NCBI GenBank assembly: GCA_945871425.1
Contig: CAMBVS010000032.1
Location: 1 to 42,405 of the forward strand
Length of the DNA stretch: 42,405 bases
Reading direction: 5' to 3'
Source: Rhizobium sp. Q54
GTDB taxonomy: Bacteria; Pseudomonadota; Alphaproteobacteria; SHVZ01
Position numbers and translations under genes: made by a program
The notes under the pieces: model-generated
Databases searched by the model: none
Told to the model about the DNA's origin: nothing
Seen by the model: the letters and a program-made list of their open reading frames with translations, nothing else
Part shown: piece by piece, positions 17,566 through 25,461 of the stretch
Position numbering within the stretch: position 1 is the stretch's first letter
How the letters are laid out: each line of letters starts with the position of its first letter

Positions 17566-18333
17566 TTAGGGGAACTGCTTCCTGACCGCCGCGACGTCGG
17601 CGCGGGCGGCGCCGCGTAGCAGGGTCAGCTCGGTCTGGGCGGCGATCATGGCGTAGCCGTGCTGGAAAAGGCTCGCCACCGTGTTCTTGCCGTAGGGCAC
17701 GATGCCGGCCGCCTTGCCGGCGCGGGTGATGCCGGCGAAGGCGGCGTCGATCGCCGCCTGCAGCGACGGATGCTCCCACTCGCGAAAGCAGCCGAGCGTC
17801 CCGGAGAGGTCGTTGGGGCCGATATAGAGCGCATCCACCCCCTCGACGCCGGCGATGGCGTCGATGTTGGAGATCGCCTTCTCGGACTCGATCTGCACGA
17901 TCAGCAGCAGGCGCTCATGCGCGATTCGGCCATAGGCGTCGATGTCGGGCTCGAAGCCTAGGTGGCGGAGCGGGCCGAATCCCCGAAACCCCTTCGGCGG
18001 ATAGCGGCAGGCGGCGACCGCGGCCTTGGCCTGCTCGGCGGTCTCGACCATCGGCACCATGATGGATTCGACGCCGACATCGAGGATGCGCTTCAGATAG
18101 ACCGCATCGTTCCACGGCACCCGCACCACCGGCGGGCAGTTGTAAGCCGCCAGCGTCTGCAGATGCGGGATCGTCTCCATAAGCCCCTGCGGCCCGTGCT
18201 CCTGGTCGAGGAAGATGAAGTCGTAGCCCGAGGCGGCCAGCGTCTCGGTGTAGACGGTCGAGAAGCCGCCGGTCCAGACGCCGTAGGACTTCTTTCCGGA
18301 CGAGAGGCGGGCCTTGAGGCTGTTCGACGTCAT
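17566..18333 (-). CDS. HpcH/HpaI-type class II aldolase
   Basis: A 255-residue metal-dependent aldolase of the HpaI/RhmA/GarL family, which splits 2-keto-3-deoxy or 2,4-dihydroxy acids into pyruvate (or a relative) and an aldehyde. Diagnostic parts are GYDFIFLDQEHGPQ, VRVPWND, MVPMVETAEQA, the metal-binding Glu in QIESEKAI, and IGPNDLSGTLG. The start at 18333 has AGGAG 9 nt upstream; an in-frame ATG 20 codons earlier is less likely. It is divergent from the EthD-like gene. Together with the SDR downstream it suggests breakdown of a sugar acid or aromatic-derived hydroxyacid, but the substrate is not determined. Confidence 0.92.
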   Translation of the reverse strand: MTSNSLKARLSSGKKSYGVWTGGFSTVYTETLAASGYDFIFLDQEHGPQGLMETIPHLQTLAAYNCPPVVRVPWNDAVYLKRILDVGVESIMVPMVETAEQAKAAVAACRYPPKGFRGFGPLRHLGFEPDIDAYGRIAHERLLLIVQIESEKAISNIDAIAGVEGVDALYIGPNDLSGTLGCFREWEHPSLQAAIDAAFAGITRAGKAAGIVPYGKNTVASLFQHGYAMIAAQTELTLLRGAARADVAAVRKQFP

Positions 18334-18456
18334 GCGCGCTGATCTCCTGGGGGGCGGGGTTCCATTCCGGCGCTGCCGGCCGATGTTTGGCAAGGAGTGT
18401 CGTTTCGGGGATGATCCCGGCGCAAGCCGATTTCACCGACGAGGGAACGACCGATC

Positions 18457-18786
18457 ATGCATGTGCGCTGCGCCATCTTCGAAGGGACCGTCGACGAGAA
18501 GGACCAGCCCGCCTTCGACGCCTTCATCGCCGACAAGGTGCTGCCGATCCTGGCCGCGTTCCCGAAGATCCGCGCCGCCCGCGTGCTGCGCGCCAAGTCG
18601 GTCGAGGACAACGGCCCGCCGGTCTACCAGGTGTTCGAGCTGCAGTTCGATTCCGCCGAGGACGTGGCATCGGCGCTGGCCTCGCCGAACCGGGCGAAGT
18701 CGCGGGCAGCCCTGGCCGAGATCATGCCGCTGTTCAAGGGCCGCATCTATCACGTGAACCTGGTGCTGAACGAGCGCCGGCCTTAA
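18457..18786 (+). CDS. Small EthD-like dimeric alpha/beta barrel protein
   Basis: A 109-residue protein with the size and alternating pattern of EthD or Dabb-type ferredoxin-like barrels: a first strand MHVRCAIFEGTV, a helix about 18-35, a middle strand ARVLRAKS, VYQVFELQFDS, and the SAEDVASALASP helix typical of EthD-type proteins. These often act as small-molecule enzymes or accessory proteins in degradation pathways. No catalytic residue can be named. The FMN dehydrogenase gene begins 8 bp after its stop, so the pair should be co-transcribed. The family call is moderate; the gene call itself is firm. Confidence 0.75.
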   Translation: MHVRCAIFEGTVDEKDQPAFDAFIADKVLPILAAFPKIRAARVLRAKSVEDNGPPVYQVFELQFDSAEDVASALASPNRAKSRAALAEIMPLFKGRIYHVNLVLNERRP

Positions 18787-18794
18787 GGCCCGCC

Positions 18795-19946
18795 ATGTCG
18801 GCGCTCTCCCGCTGCTTCAACATCGACGACCTGCGCCTCGCGGCGAAGCGCCGCCTGCCGCGCGGGATCTTCGAATATGTCGACCGTGGCTCCGAGGGGG
18901 AGGTGTCGCTCAAGGAGAACCGCGCCGGCTTCGACCGCATCCGGATGCGGCCGCGCGTTCTGGAGGACGTCTCCGGCCGCACGCTGGAGACGACGCTGTT
19001 CGGCAAGGTCCAGTCGATGCCGATGGCGATCGCGCCGATGAGCCCGGCGGGGCTCCTCTGGCACGAAGGCGAGCTGGCCTTGGCCCGTGCCGCGGCGGCG
19101 GCCGGCATCCCCTATACGCTGCCGACGGAGTCGATGACGGTGCTGGAGCGGATTGCATCCGAGGCCGGCGGCCGTCTCTGGTTCCAGCTCTATCTCTGGG
19201 AAAACCGCGACTACTCTTACGCCCTGCTCGAGCGGGTGGAGCGTGCCGGCTTCGAGGCGCTGATCGTCACCGTCGACACCAACGTGGCGCCGAACCGCGA
19301 GTACAACGCGCGGAACGGCTTCGCCATGCCGATCCGCCCGTCGCTGAGAGCCGGCTTCGACATGCTCCGCCATCCGCGCTGGCTCCTCGGCGTGATGGCG
19401 CGCTACATGCTGGCCTCGGGCTTGCCGCTGGTCGCCAACCACCCGGAGGCTTACCGCCACGCGATCTTCCGCGACCCGCCGGACGACGCGACCCGCATCA
19501 ACTCGACCATGACCTGGGAGGATGTCCGCGTGCTCCGGCGGAAATGGCCGCGGACGCTGATGGTGAAGGGTGTCCTCCGCGCCGACGACGCGGTGAAGGC
19601 GGTCGAGGCCGGCGCCGACGCGGTGGTGGTCTCCAACCACGGCGCCCGCAACTTCGACAGCGCCGTCGCCTCGATCGACGCGCTGCCGGCGGTCGCGGAC
19701 GCGATCGGCGACCGCGCGACGATCCTGCTCGACAGCGGCGTCCGCCGCGGCAGCGACGTCGCCAAGGCGCTGGCGCTCGGCGCCAAGGCGGTGCTGGTCG
19801 GCCGCCCGGCGCTCTACGGCATCGCGACCGCCGGCGAGGCCGGGGCGCGCCATGCGCTTAACCTGCTCAGGGCCGAGCTCGACAAGGTCATGGCCTATGC
19901 CGGCTGCCGCGACGTCGGCGCCATCGACCGGGATCTGCTGGCTTAA
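18795..19946 (+). CDS. FMN-dependent alpha-hydroxy acid dehydrogenase/oxidase
   Basis: A 383-residue TIM-barrel flavoenzyme of the lactate/mandelate/glycolate family, oxidising a 2-hydroxyacid to the 2-oxoacid. It shows the FEYVDRGSE start, PMAIAPM(S)PAGL, WFQLYLW, VTVDTNVAPNREYNARNGF, the MVKGVLRADDA flavin lysine, and VSNHGARNFD with the active-site His. The usual SNHGGRQLDG is SNHGARNFDS here, so substrate preference may differ from LldD. There is no membrane-binding insert of obvious hydrophobicity. It is downstream of the EthD-like gene by 8 bp, and its stop overlaps the convergent DUF427 gene on TTAA. Confidence 0.9.
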   Translation: MSALSRCFNIDDLRLAAKRRLPRGIFEYVDRGSEGEVSLKENRAGFDRIRMRPRVLEDVSGRTLETTLFGKVQSMPMAIAPMSPAGLLWHEGELALARAAAAAGIPYTLPTESMTVLERIASEAGGRLWFQLYLWENRDYSYALLERVERAGFEALIVTVDTNVAPNREYNARNGFAMPIRPSLRAGFDMLRHPRWLLGVMARYMLASGLPLVANHPEAYRHAIFRDPPDDATRINSTMTWEDVRVLRRKWPRTLMVKGVLRADDAVKAVEAGADAVVVSNHGARNFDSAVASIDALPAVADAIGDRATILLDSGVRRGSDVAKALALGAKAVLVGRPALYGIATAGEAGARHALNLLRAELDKVMAYAGCRDVGAIDRDLLA

Positions 19947-20224
19947 GCGACCTCGACGTCTTCCCAGAAGCCGAAGCGGTCGGTGACCTGCTTCATCTTC
20001 GGCTGCGGGCGTTCGTAGTTCCAGGCGGCGCGCTCGTGGCGCCTGCCGTCGACCACGACGTCGTAGAACTGGACGCCGTGCGGGCATTCCAGGTCCGACT
20101 CCGTCCGCGGTGTCTTCTTCAGCCACTCCGTCTTCACCGCGGCGCGCGGGAAATAGGCATAGCCGCCGACCTCGACGACGTCCTTGCTGTCGGCGACGGT
20201 CTTGCCGTCGACGGTTGCTTTCAT
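19943..20224 (-). CDS. DUF427 domain protein
   Basis: A 93-residue DUF427 protein, recognised from KATVDGKTVADSKD..V..VGGYAYFP and CPHGVQFYDVVVDGR. The family is widespread with no established function. The start at 20224 has an AAGGAGG site about 9 nt upstream, which decides against an ATG 20 codons further out. It is divergent from the alpha/beta hydrolase gene (134-bp gap). Confidence 0.85.
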   Translation of the reverse strand: MKATVDGKTVADSKDVVEVGGYAYFPRAAVKTEWLKKTPRTESDLECPHGVQFYDVVVDGRRHERAAWNYERPQPKMKQVTDRFGFWEDVEVA

Positions 20225-20358
20225 GGGCCAAGTCCTCCTTCGAAGCAGGACGAGAGCATGGGCATGCGCGGGGGGGCTCCGCAAGGCCGTCGACCGGGAG
20301 CGGTAGAGTCCTTTAGACTTTCCGAGTCCAGGGAGGACGCAGATCGGGAGATCGGCAG

Positions 20359-21180
20359 ATGACGACGGTCACGACCAAGGACGGCACGCGCATCTTCTAC
20401 AAGGACTGGGGCAAAGGTCAGCCGGTGGTCTTCTCCCATGGCTGGCCGCTCACGGGCGACGCCTGGGACGGCCAGATGGCGTTCCTGGGCGCCAAGGGCT
20501 ACCGGGTCATCGCCCATGACCGCCGCAGCCATGGCCGCTCCGACCAGACCTGGGACGGCAACGACATGGACACCTATGCCGACGACCTGGCGGCGGTGTT
20601 CGAGGCGCTGGATCTCAAGGACGCGGTGATGGTCGGCCACTCGACCGGCGGCGGCGAGGTCGCGCACTACATCGGCCGCCACGGCACAAGGCGGGTGAAG
20701 AAGGCCGTGCTGGTCGGCGCCGTGCCGCCGCTGATGCTGAAGACCGCGGCCAATCCCGGCGGCCTGCCGATCGACGTGTTCGACGGCATCCGCAAGGGCG
20801 TCTTCGACAACCGCTCGCAGTTCTTCAAGGACCTGGCGGTGCCCTTCTACAACTTCAACCGGCCGGGGGCGAAGGTCTCGCAAGGCCTGGTCGATTCCTT
20901 CTGGATGCAGGGCATGATGGGCGGCATCAAGGGCCTCTACGACTGCATCAAGCAGTTCTCCGAGGTCGACTACACGTCCGACCTGAAAAAGATCGACGTG
21001 CCGACGCTCATCATCCATGGCGACGACGACCAGATCGTGCCGATCGACGCGTCCGGCAAGGCGGCGGCGAAGATCGTCAAGGGCTCGACGCTCAAGATCT
21101 ATCCCGGCGGCTCGCACGGCCTGGCGCAGACCGAGCAGGACAAGTTCAACGCCGACCTGCTGGCCTTCATCAAATCCTGA
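20359..21180 (+). CDS. Alpha/beta hydrolase, non-heme chloroperoxidase-like
   Basis: A 273-residue alpha/beta hydrolase. The nucleophile is Ser95 in GHSTGGGE, the acid is in HGDDDQIVP (from 220), and the catalytic His is His253 in [19 protein letters not shown] supplies the oxyanion-hole region, and the overall pattern ([27 protein letters not shown]) is that of cofactor-free haloperoxidases/perhydrolases, which in cells usually act as esterases or lactonases. It is convergent with the dapA-like gene with only 3 bp between stops, so no dedicated terminator fits between them. Confidence 0.92.
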   Translation: MTTVTTKDGTRIFYKDWGKGQPVVFSHGWPLTGDAWDGQMAFLGAKGYRVIAHDRRSHGRSDQTWDGNDMDTYADDLAAVFEALDLKDAVMVGHSTGGGEVAHYIGRHGTRRVKKAVLVGAVPPLMLKTAANPGGLPIDVFDGIRKGVFDNRSQFFKDLAVPFYNFNRPGAKVSQGLVDSFWMQGMMGGIKGLYDCIKQFSEVDYTSDLKKIDVPTLIIHGDDDQIVPIDASGKAAAKIVKGSTLKIYPGGSHGLAQTEQDKFNADLLAFIKS

Positions 21181-21183
21181 CCG

Positions 21184-22059
21184 TCAAGCGAGCTTCGGCA
21201 GCCAGTCGTCGAGCTCGCGGGCCAGCGCTTCGCCGACGGTGCCGAGCGGCAGCCGGCACTCCGGCGAGGCGATCAGGCCCTGGCGCCAGAGGCAATGCTT
21301 GATCGGCATCGGGTTCGCCTCCTGGAACAGCTTCGGGATGACCGGAGCGAGCGGCGTCCAGAGCGCGCGGGCAGCCAGATGGTCGTTGGCAGCGACGAGC
21401 CGCGCGATCTCGACGAAGCGCTCGGTCGCGAGATGGGCGGACGCCAGGATGCCGCCGTCGGCACCGTTCGCCAGTAGCGTGAAGAACAGCGCGTCCTCGC
21501 CGGTCAGAACTGAGAATCCGCCCGGCCGTCGAGCCAGCAGGTCGAGCGACTGGGCGATGCTGCCGGCGCTGTCCTTCACGCCGACGATGTTCGGCAGGCG
21601 CGCGAGCGCGAGCAGAGTCTCGGTCTCAAGGTTGACCGAGGTGCGATAGGGAACGTTGTAGACCAGGATCGGCCGGTCGGTCGATTCGGCGATCGTGGTG
21701 AAGTGCCGGGCGAGGCCGTCCTGGGTCGGACGGTTGTAGTAGGGGCAGACCGACAGGATGCCGGCGAAGGCATGGCGCTCCAGCCGCTTCAGCGTCCTCA
21801 CCACCTTGCGCGTGGCGTTGCCGCCGATGCCGACGAAGACCGGTACGCGGCCGGCCACGACCTCGACGGTCGCCGCCACGATCGCTTCGCATTCGTCGTC
21901 ATCGAGCGTCGGCGCCTCGCCGGTGGTGCCGAGCGGAATCAGGCCGTTCACGCCCTTGCCGACGTAGTGCTCGACCAGCCGGCGGCAGCCGGCAAGGTCG
22001 ATGCCGCCATCGACGAGTGGCGTGATCAGTGGCACCCAGACGCCCGAGAGTCTCTGCAT
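21184..22059 (-). CDS. dapA: Dihydrodipicolinate synthase / N-acetylneuraminate lyase family (DapA-like)
   Basis: A 291-residue class I aldolase. The key DapA residues align at almost the same numbers as in E. coli: GTTGE (44-48), Tyr134, Schiff-base Lys162 in GVKDSAG and Arg139 in YNVPYRT. This supports true 4-hydroxy-tetrahydrodipicolinate synthase chemistry (pyruvate plus aspartate semialdehyde in lysine synthesis). However, a divergent LysR regulator and the catabolic neighbourhood leave open a paralogue used for another 2-oxoacid. No other lysine genes are nearby. It starts with ATG at 22059, and its promoter should be in the AT-rich gap shared with lysR. Confidence 0.85.
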   Translation of the reverse strand: MQRLSGVWVPLITPLVDGGIDLAGCRRLVEHYVGKGVNGLIPLGTTGEAPTLDDDECEAIVAATVEVVAGRVPVFVGIGGNATRKVVRTLKRLERHAFAGILSVCPYYNRPTQDGLARHFTTIAESTDRPILVYNVPYRTSVNLETETLLALARLPNIVGVKDSAGSIAQSLDLLARRPGGFSVLTGEDALFFTLLANGADGGILASAHLATERFVEIARLVAANDHLAARALWTPLAPVIPKLFQEANPMPIKHCLWRQGLIASPECRLPLGTVGEALARELDDWLPKLA

Positions 22060-22160
22060 CGCTCTGTCTCCATGAAGGCGATGCGCTGGATACGCTTTCG
22101 ACAGAATTATGATAGCTAATGTATTTGAATAGACCGTTTACGCTTTCTAATGGGTAAGCC
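22060..22160. promoter_or_regulatory. AT-rich divergent promoter region with candidate LysR box
   Basis: The 101-bp gap between the dapA-like and lysR genes is much more AT-rich than the rest of the window (about 22101-22150). It contains TTATGATAGCTAA at 22107-22119, which fits the T-N11-A LysR-type operator with TTA/TAA arms. A site placed between divergent genes is the standard arrangement for LysR autorepression and target activation. Promoter hexamers are not convincing. Confidence 0.45.
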
Positions 22161-23024
22161 ATGCCACGGAATGTCGATGCGGCGATCCTGCGCGCCTTCC
22201 TGACCGTCGCCGAGACCGGCAGCGTGACCAAGGCGGCCCGCCTCCTGAACCTCACCCAGGGCGCGATCAGCCAGCAGATCAGGCGGCTTGAGGATCTGTC
22301 CACGCATCCGCTCTTCGTCCGCCAGGGCGGCCGGCTGATCCTGGCGCCGGAAGGCCGGAATCTCCTGGCGCCGGCCCAGCGATGCCTGGCGGCGAACGAC
22401 GACCTGGTGGCCGCGTTGCGCCTGCCGGCGGTGCAGGGCGAGGTCAGGTTCGGCGCGCCCTACGACATCATCGGCAGCTATACGCCGGCGATCCTCAGGC
22501 GCTTCAGCCGGATGTTTCCGGCGATCCGGGTGACCCTGGTCTGCAAGGACAGCGTGCTGCTGCTGGCGGACCTGAAGGCGGGCGACATCGATCTCGCGCT
22601 GACGACCGAGACCGGCTGCGGCAGGGGTGGTGAGACCCTGCGGCGGGATCGCCTGGTCTGGGTCGGCGCCAAGGGCGGCGACGCCCATACGCGGACGCCG
22701 CTGCCGCTGTCGCTCGGCGCCGAGACCTGTGTCTTCCGGCCGATTGCGGTGGCGGCGCTGAGGAAGGCCCGGCGGGAATGGCAGGCGATCTGCACCATCA
22801 GCAACATGGAGCCGGTGCGGGCAACCCTGGAGGCTGATCTCGCGGTTGCGCCGCTGCTTGCGCACTCGGTGCCGGCGACGCTCGAGATCCTGCCGGAAGA
22901 CAAGCGGCTGCCGCGGCTTCCCGCCTTCCGCATCAATCTCTACGGCGCGGCGGAGCGGACTCCGGTCGTTCAGGCCTTCGCCGAGCAGGCGCGGCGCTCC
23001 GTCGCCGCCGGCCTGTCGCGCTGA
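22161..23024 (+). CDS. LysR-family transcriptional regulator
   Basis: A 287-residue LysR regulator. The N-terminal winged helix-turn-helix covers about residues 5-62 (TGSVTKAARLLNLTQGAISQQIRRLED), followed by a linker helix and a co-inducer-binding domain beginning near residue 90 (GEVRFGAPYDI). It probably controls the divergent dapA-like gene; the ligand is unknown. It converges on the PRPP-synthetase-like gene with an 8-bp gap. Confidence 0.93.
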   Translation: MPRNVDAAILRAFLTVAETGSVTKAARLLNLTQGAISQQIRRLEDLSTHPLFVRQGGRLILAPEGRNLLAPAQRCLAANDDLVAALRLPAVQGEVRFGAPYDIIGSYTPAILRRFSRMFPAIRVTLVCKDSVLLLADLKAGDIDLALTTETGCGRGGETLRRDRLVWVGAKGGDAHTRTPLPLSLGAETCVFRPIAVAALRKARREWQAICTISNMEPVRATLEADLAVAPLLAHSVPATLEILPEDKRLPRLPAFRINLYGAAERTPVVQAFAEQARRSVAAGLSR

Positions 23025-23032
23025 CGAGGCTA

Positions 23033-23917
23033 CTAGAGCAGCTCGGCGAGGGAGCGGCTGAACAGGGGCGCGATGTCGATGGCGTTGCTTTCGTGCAGGA
23101 CCGTGTTCGTCGTGGCGATGCGGCCGGCGACCTGCCCGAGCGTCCGATAGGCGTCGTCGGCGAAGAGGGCGTGGACCGCGACGCAGACCGGGCGCGGGAG
23201 ACCGGCGGCGACCAAATGGCGGCAGGCCTCGATCATCGTCCGGGCGGAGGAGACGATGTCGTCGACCAGGACGGGAGTATGACCGGCCCATCGCGAGAGA
23301 TCGGGCACGCCGATGCGGACGTCGCGATCGCCGAAGCGCTCCTTGCTGAGGACGACGTGCGGCGCCTCTGCCCGCGCCGCGACCGCGGAGACCCATTGCT
23401 CGCTTTCGGCGTCGGGGCCGACCAGGAGCGGGCGGGCGACATGCGCCTTGATCCATGCCGAGAGCAGGGGAGCGGCCTGGAGAGCGATCGCCGGAATCCG
23501 GTAGACCTCGCTGAGCGAATGGTAGCGATGCAGGTGCGGGTCGACGGTGGCGAGCCAGTCGAACGCGGTCGAGATCATGTGCGCGAAGTGGACCGAGGTC
23601 ACCGCCTCGCCGTCCTTGAACCGCTTGTCCTGCCGCATATAGGGAAGATAGGGGGCCACCAGGCCGACCCGCGTCGCGCCCAGGTCGCGTGCGGCGCCGG
23701 CCGCGAACAGGGCTCTCAGCAGCTTGCCGTCCGGGCGGTCCAGGGCGGCGACGACGACCGTCGACCGTCCCTTCGGATCCCCCAGGAGCCGCAGATAGAC
23801 CTCGTCGTCGGGAAAGCGCCGGGTTTCGACCGCCATCAGCTCGCCGGCGACGGCCGCGGCGATGCCGGCGGCGAGCGCCTCGTTGCCCGGCATGGCGATG
23901 ACCATCGGCCCGGTCAT
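23033..23917 (-). CDS. Ribose-phosphate pyrophosphokinase (PRPP synthetase) homologue
   Basis: A 294-residue type I phosphoribosyltransferase-fold protein of the Prs family. Recognisable parts are RRFPDDEVYLRL, APYLPYMRQDKRFKDGE (the ATP/metal region), VDPHLHRYHSL, VGPDAESEQW and the PRPP loop VLVDDIVSSARTM. The loop departs from the housekeeping DDMIDTAGT form, and the protein is shorter than usual Prs (about 315), so it is likely a specialised paralogue. Its ATG overlaps the stop of the phosphorylase gene as ATGA. Partnership with an NMP phosphorylase suggests a role in moving ribose phosphates into or out of PRPP; whether it makes PRPP from ribose 5-phosphate is unproven. Confidence 0.85.
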   Translation of the reverse strand: MTGPMVIAMPGNEALAAGIAAAVAGELMAVETRRFPDDEVYLRLLGDPKGRSTVVVAALDRPDGKLLRALFAAGAARDLGATRVGLVAPYLPYMRQDKRFKDGEAVTSVHFAHMISTAFDWLATVDPHLHRYHSLSEVYRIPAIALQAAPLLSAWIKAHVARPLLVGPDAESEQWVSAVAARAEAPHVVLSKERFGDRDVRIGVPDLSRWAGHTPVLVDDIVSSARTMIEACRHLVAAGLPRPVCVAVHALFADDAYRTLGQVAGRIATTNTVLHESNAIDIAPLFSRSLAELL

Positions 23918-25461
23918 GGCTCGGCGATCACGATGCAGTCCCGGTTGGCCGCGGCATACTCGAAGGCATAGTCCAGCTCCGCCCGCGTCTCCGCATGGAC
24001 CGTGCACAGAGGGTCGCCCGTGCGCACCGCGGTCCCGCGCCGGACATGCATCTCGATGCCGGCGGCTTTGTCGTCGGGGGCGCCGGCGAGCTTGGCCAGC
24101 TTCGCCAGCTTCCGGTTGTTCAGCTCGACGACGACGCCGGAACGTCCGGCCGGCAGCGCGCGGCGGTGGCCCGCGACCGGCGGGACCCGCATCCCGCCCT
24201 GGGCCTCGCAGATGCGCTGGAACTTCCTCCAGGCGCGGCCGTCGGCGATCGTGGCTTCGGCCAGACGCGCTCCATCTCCCTCGGCGGCACGTCCTCCCAG
24301 CTCGAGCAGGGCGCCGGCGAGCGTGCAGGCCCGCCGCCTCAGGTCGTCGGGGGCATCGGGCGCATTCTGCAGCACGGCCAGCACGTCGCGCGCCTCGAGC
24401 GCAGGCCCGATGCCGCGACCGACCGGCGCGGTGCCGTCTGAGAGGATGATCCGGGTCCGGAGGCCGAAGGCGCCGGCCACCGCCAGGAGCCGGTCGGACA
24501 AGGCGCGGGCCGCCTCGGGGCTCCGGACCTTCGCCGTCGGGCCCACCGGGATGTCGAGCACCAGATGCGAGGACCCTGCCGCCACCTTCTTCGACAGGAC
24601 GGAGGCGACGAGCTGGCCCTCGGCATCCAGATCGAGGGCGCGTTCGACCCGGATCAGGATGTCGTCGGCGGGGCTCAGGCTCACGGCGCCGCCCCAGACG
24701 ATGCAGCCGGATTCCTCCCGCACCACCCGCCTGATGTCCTCTATGCCGAGGTTGATCGGCGCCAGGGTCTCCATCGTGTCCGCCGTCCCCGCCGGCGAGG
24801 TGATCGCGCGCGACGACGTCTTCGGCATGGTCAGGCCGTGCGCGGCGACGATAGCGACGATGATCGGGGTGGTCCGGTTTCCGGGCAGGCCGCCGACGCT
24901 GTGCTTGTCGACGATGGGTCTCTCGGGCCAGGTCAGGCTCTCGCCGGTGTCGACCATGGCGCGGGTGAGCGCGACGGTCTCGGCCTCGTCCAGAGCGAGC
25001 ATCGAGCAGGCGGTGACGAAGGCGGCGATCTGTACGTCGGAGTAGCGTCCAGCGACGATGTCGGTGAGGATCGCCCGAAGGCCGCCCTCCTCGAGGCGGT
25101 GTCCGTAGACGCGGCTCCGGACGTGGCTGAGCGAGCCGACGGGATCGGCGTGGCGGGCGGTGATCGGCTCGCCTTCGGCGACCCCGAGCCGTTCCCACGC
25201 CGCCTCGGAGAGGCCCGCCTCGTCCGCCGCCAGGAAGTCGCCGGAGACCTGGTAGAGCGTCGCCACGATCTCGCGCCCGCCGGCCGCGAGGATGACCTGC
25301 GCGTGAGCGCCGAGGCCCTCGGACCGGCAGACGTGGCAGTCGACCCGCATCAGCACCAGCACCTCGTGCTGGGCATGGAGCCCGAGGCGCCGCGCCCGGA
25401 GCGGCGGCGGCGCGGCCGCTGCGTTCTCCGGCGTCTGCGGACGGGCGATCATCCCGGTCAT
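23914..25461 (-). CDS. Thymidine phosphorylase family protein, AMP-phosphorylase type
   Basis: A 515-residue nucleoside/nucleotide phosphorylase. After an unstructured start, residues about 20-105 form the extra N-terminal domain found in archaeal AMP phosphorylases and not in E. coli DeoA. The catalytic region has KHSVGGLPGNRTTP and MPKTSSRAITSPAGTADTMETL, the pattern of AMP phosphorylase. AMP phosphorylases split NMP with phosphate into base and ribose 1,5-bisphosphate; a thymidine phosphorylase activity is the database default but less likely by motif. The start at 25461 overlaps the upstream stop by ATGA, and its own stop overlaps the Prs homologue's ATG. Confidence 0.88.
   Translation of the reverse strand: MTGMIARPQTPENAAAAPPPLRARRLGLHAQHEVLVLMRVDCHVCRSEGLGAHAQVILAAGGREIVATLYQVSGDFLAADEAGLSEAAWERLGVAEGEPITARHADPVGSLSHVRSRVYGHRLEEGGLRAILTDIVAGRYSDVQIAAFVTACSMLALDEAETVALTRAMVDTGESLTWPERPIVDKHSVGGLPGNRTTPIIVAIVAAHGLTMPKTSSRAITSPAGTADTMETLAPINLGIEDIRRVVREESGCIVWGGAVSLSPADDILIRVERALDLDAEGQLVASVLSKKVAAGSSHLVLDIPVGPTAKVRSPEAARALSDRLLAVAGAFGLRTRIILSDGTAPVGRGIGPALEARDVLAVLQNAPDAPDDLRRRACTLAGALLELGGRAAEGDGARLAEATIADGRAWRKFQRICEAQGGMRVPPVAGHRRALPAGRSGVVVELNNRKLAKLAKLAGAPDDKAAGIEMHVRRGTAVRTGDPLCTVHAETRAELDYAFEYAAANRDCIVIAEP

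Noticed and set aside
18783..20231. Minus-strand frame of 482 codons
   Set aside because: Antisense to the FMN dehydrogenase gene and out of frame with DUF427; low-complexity translation.
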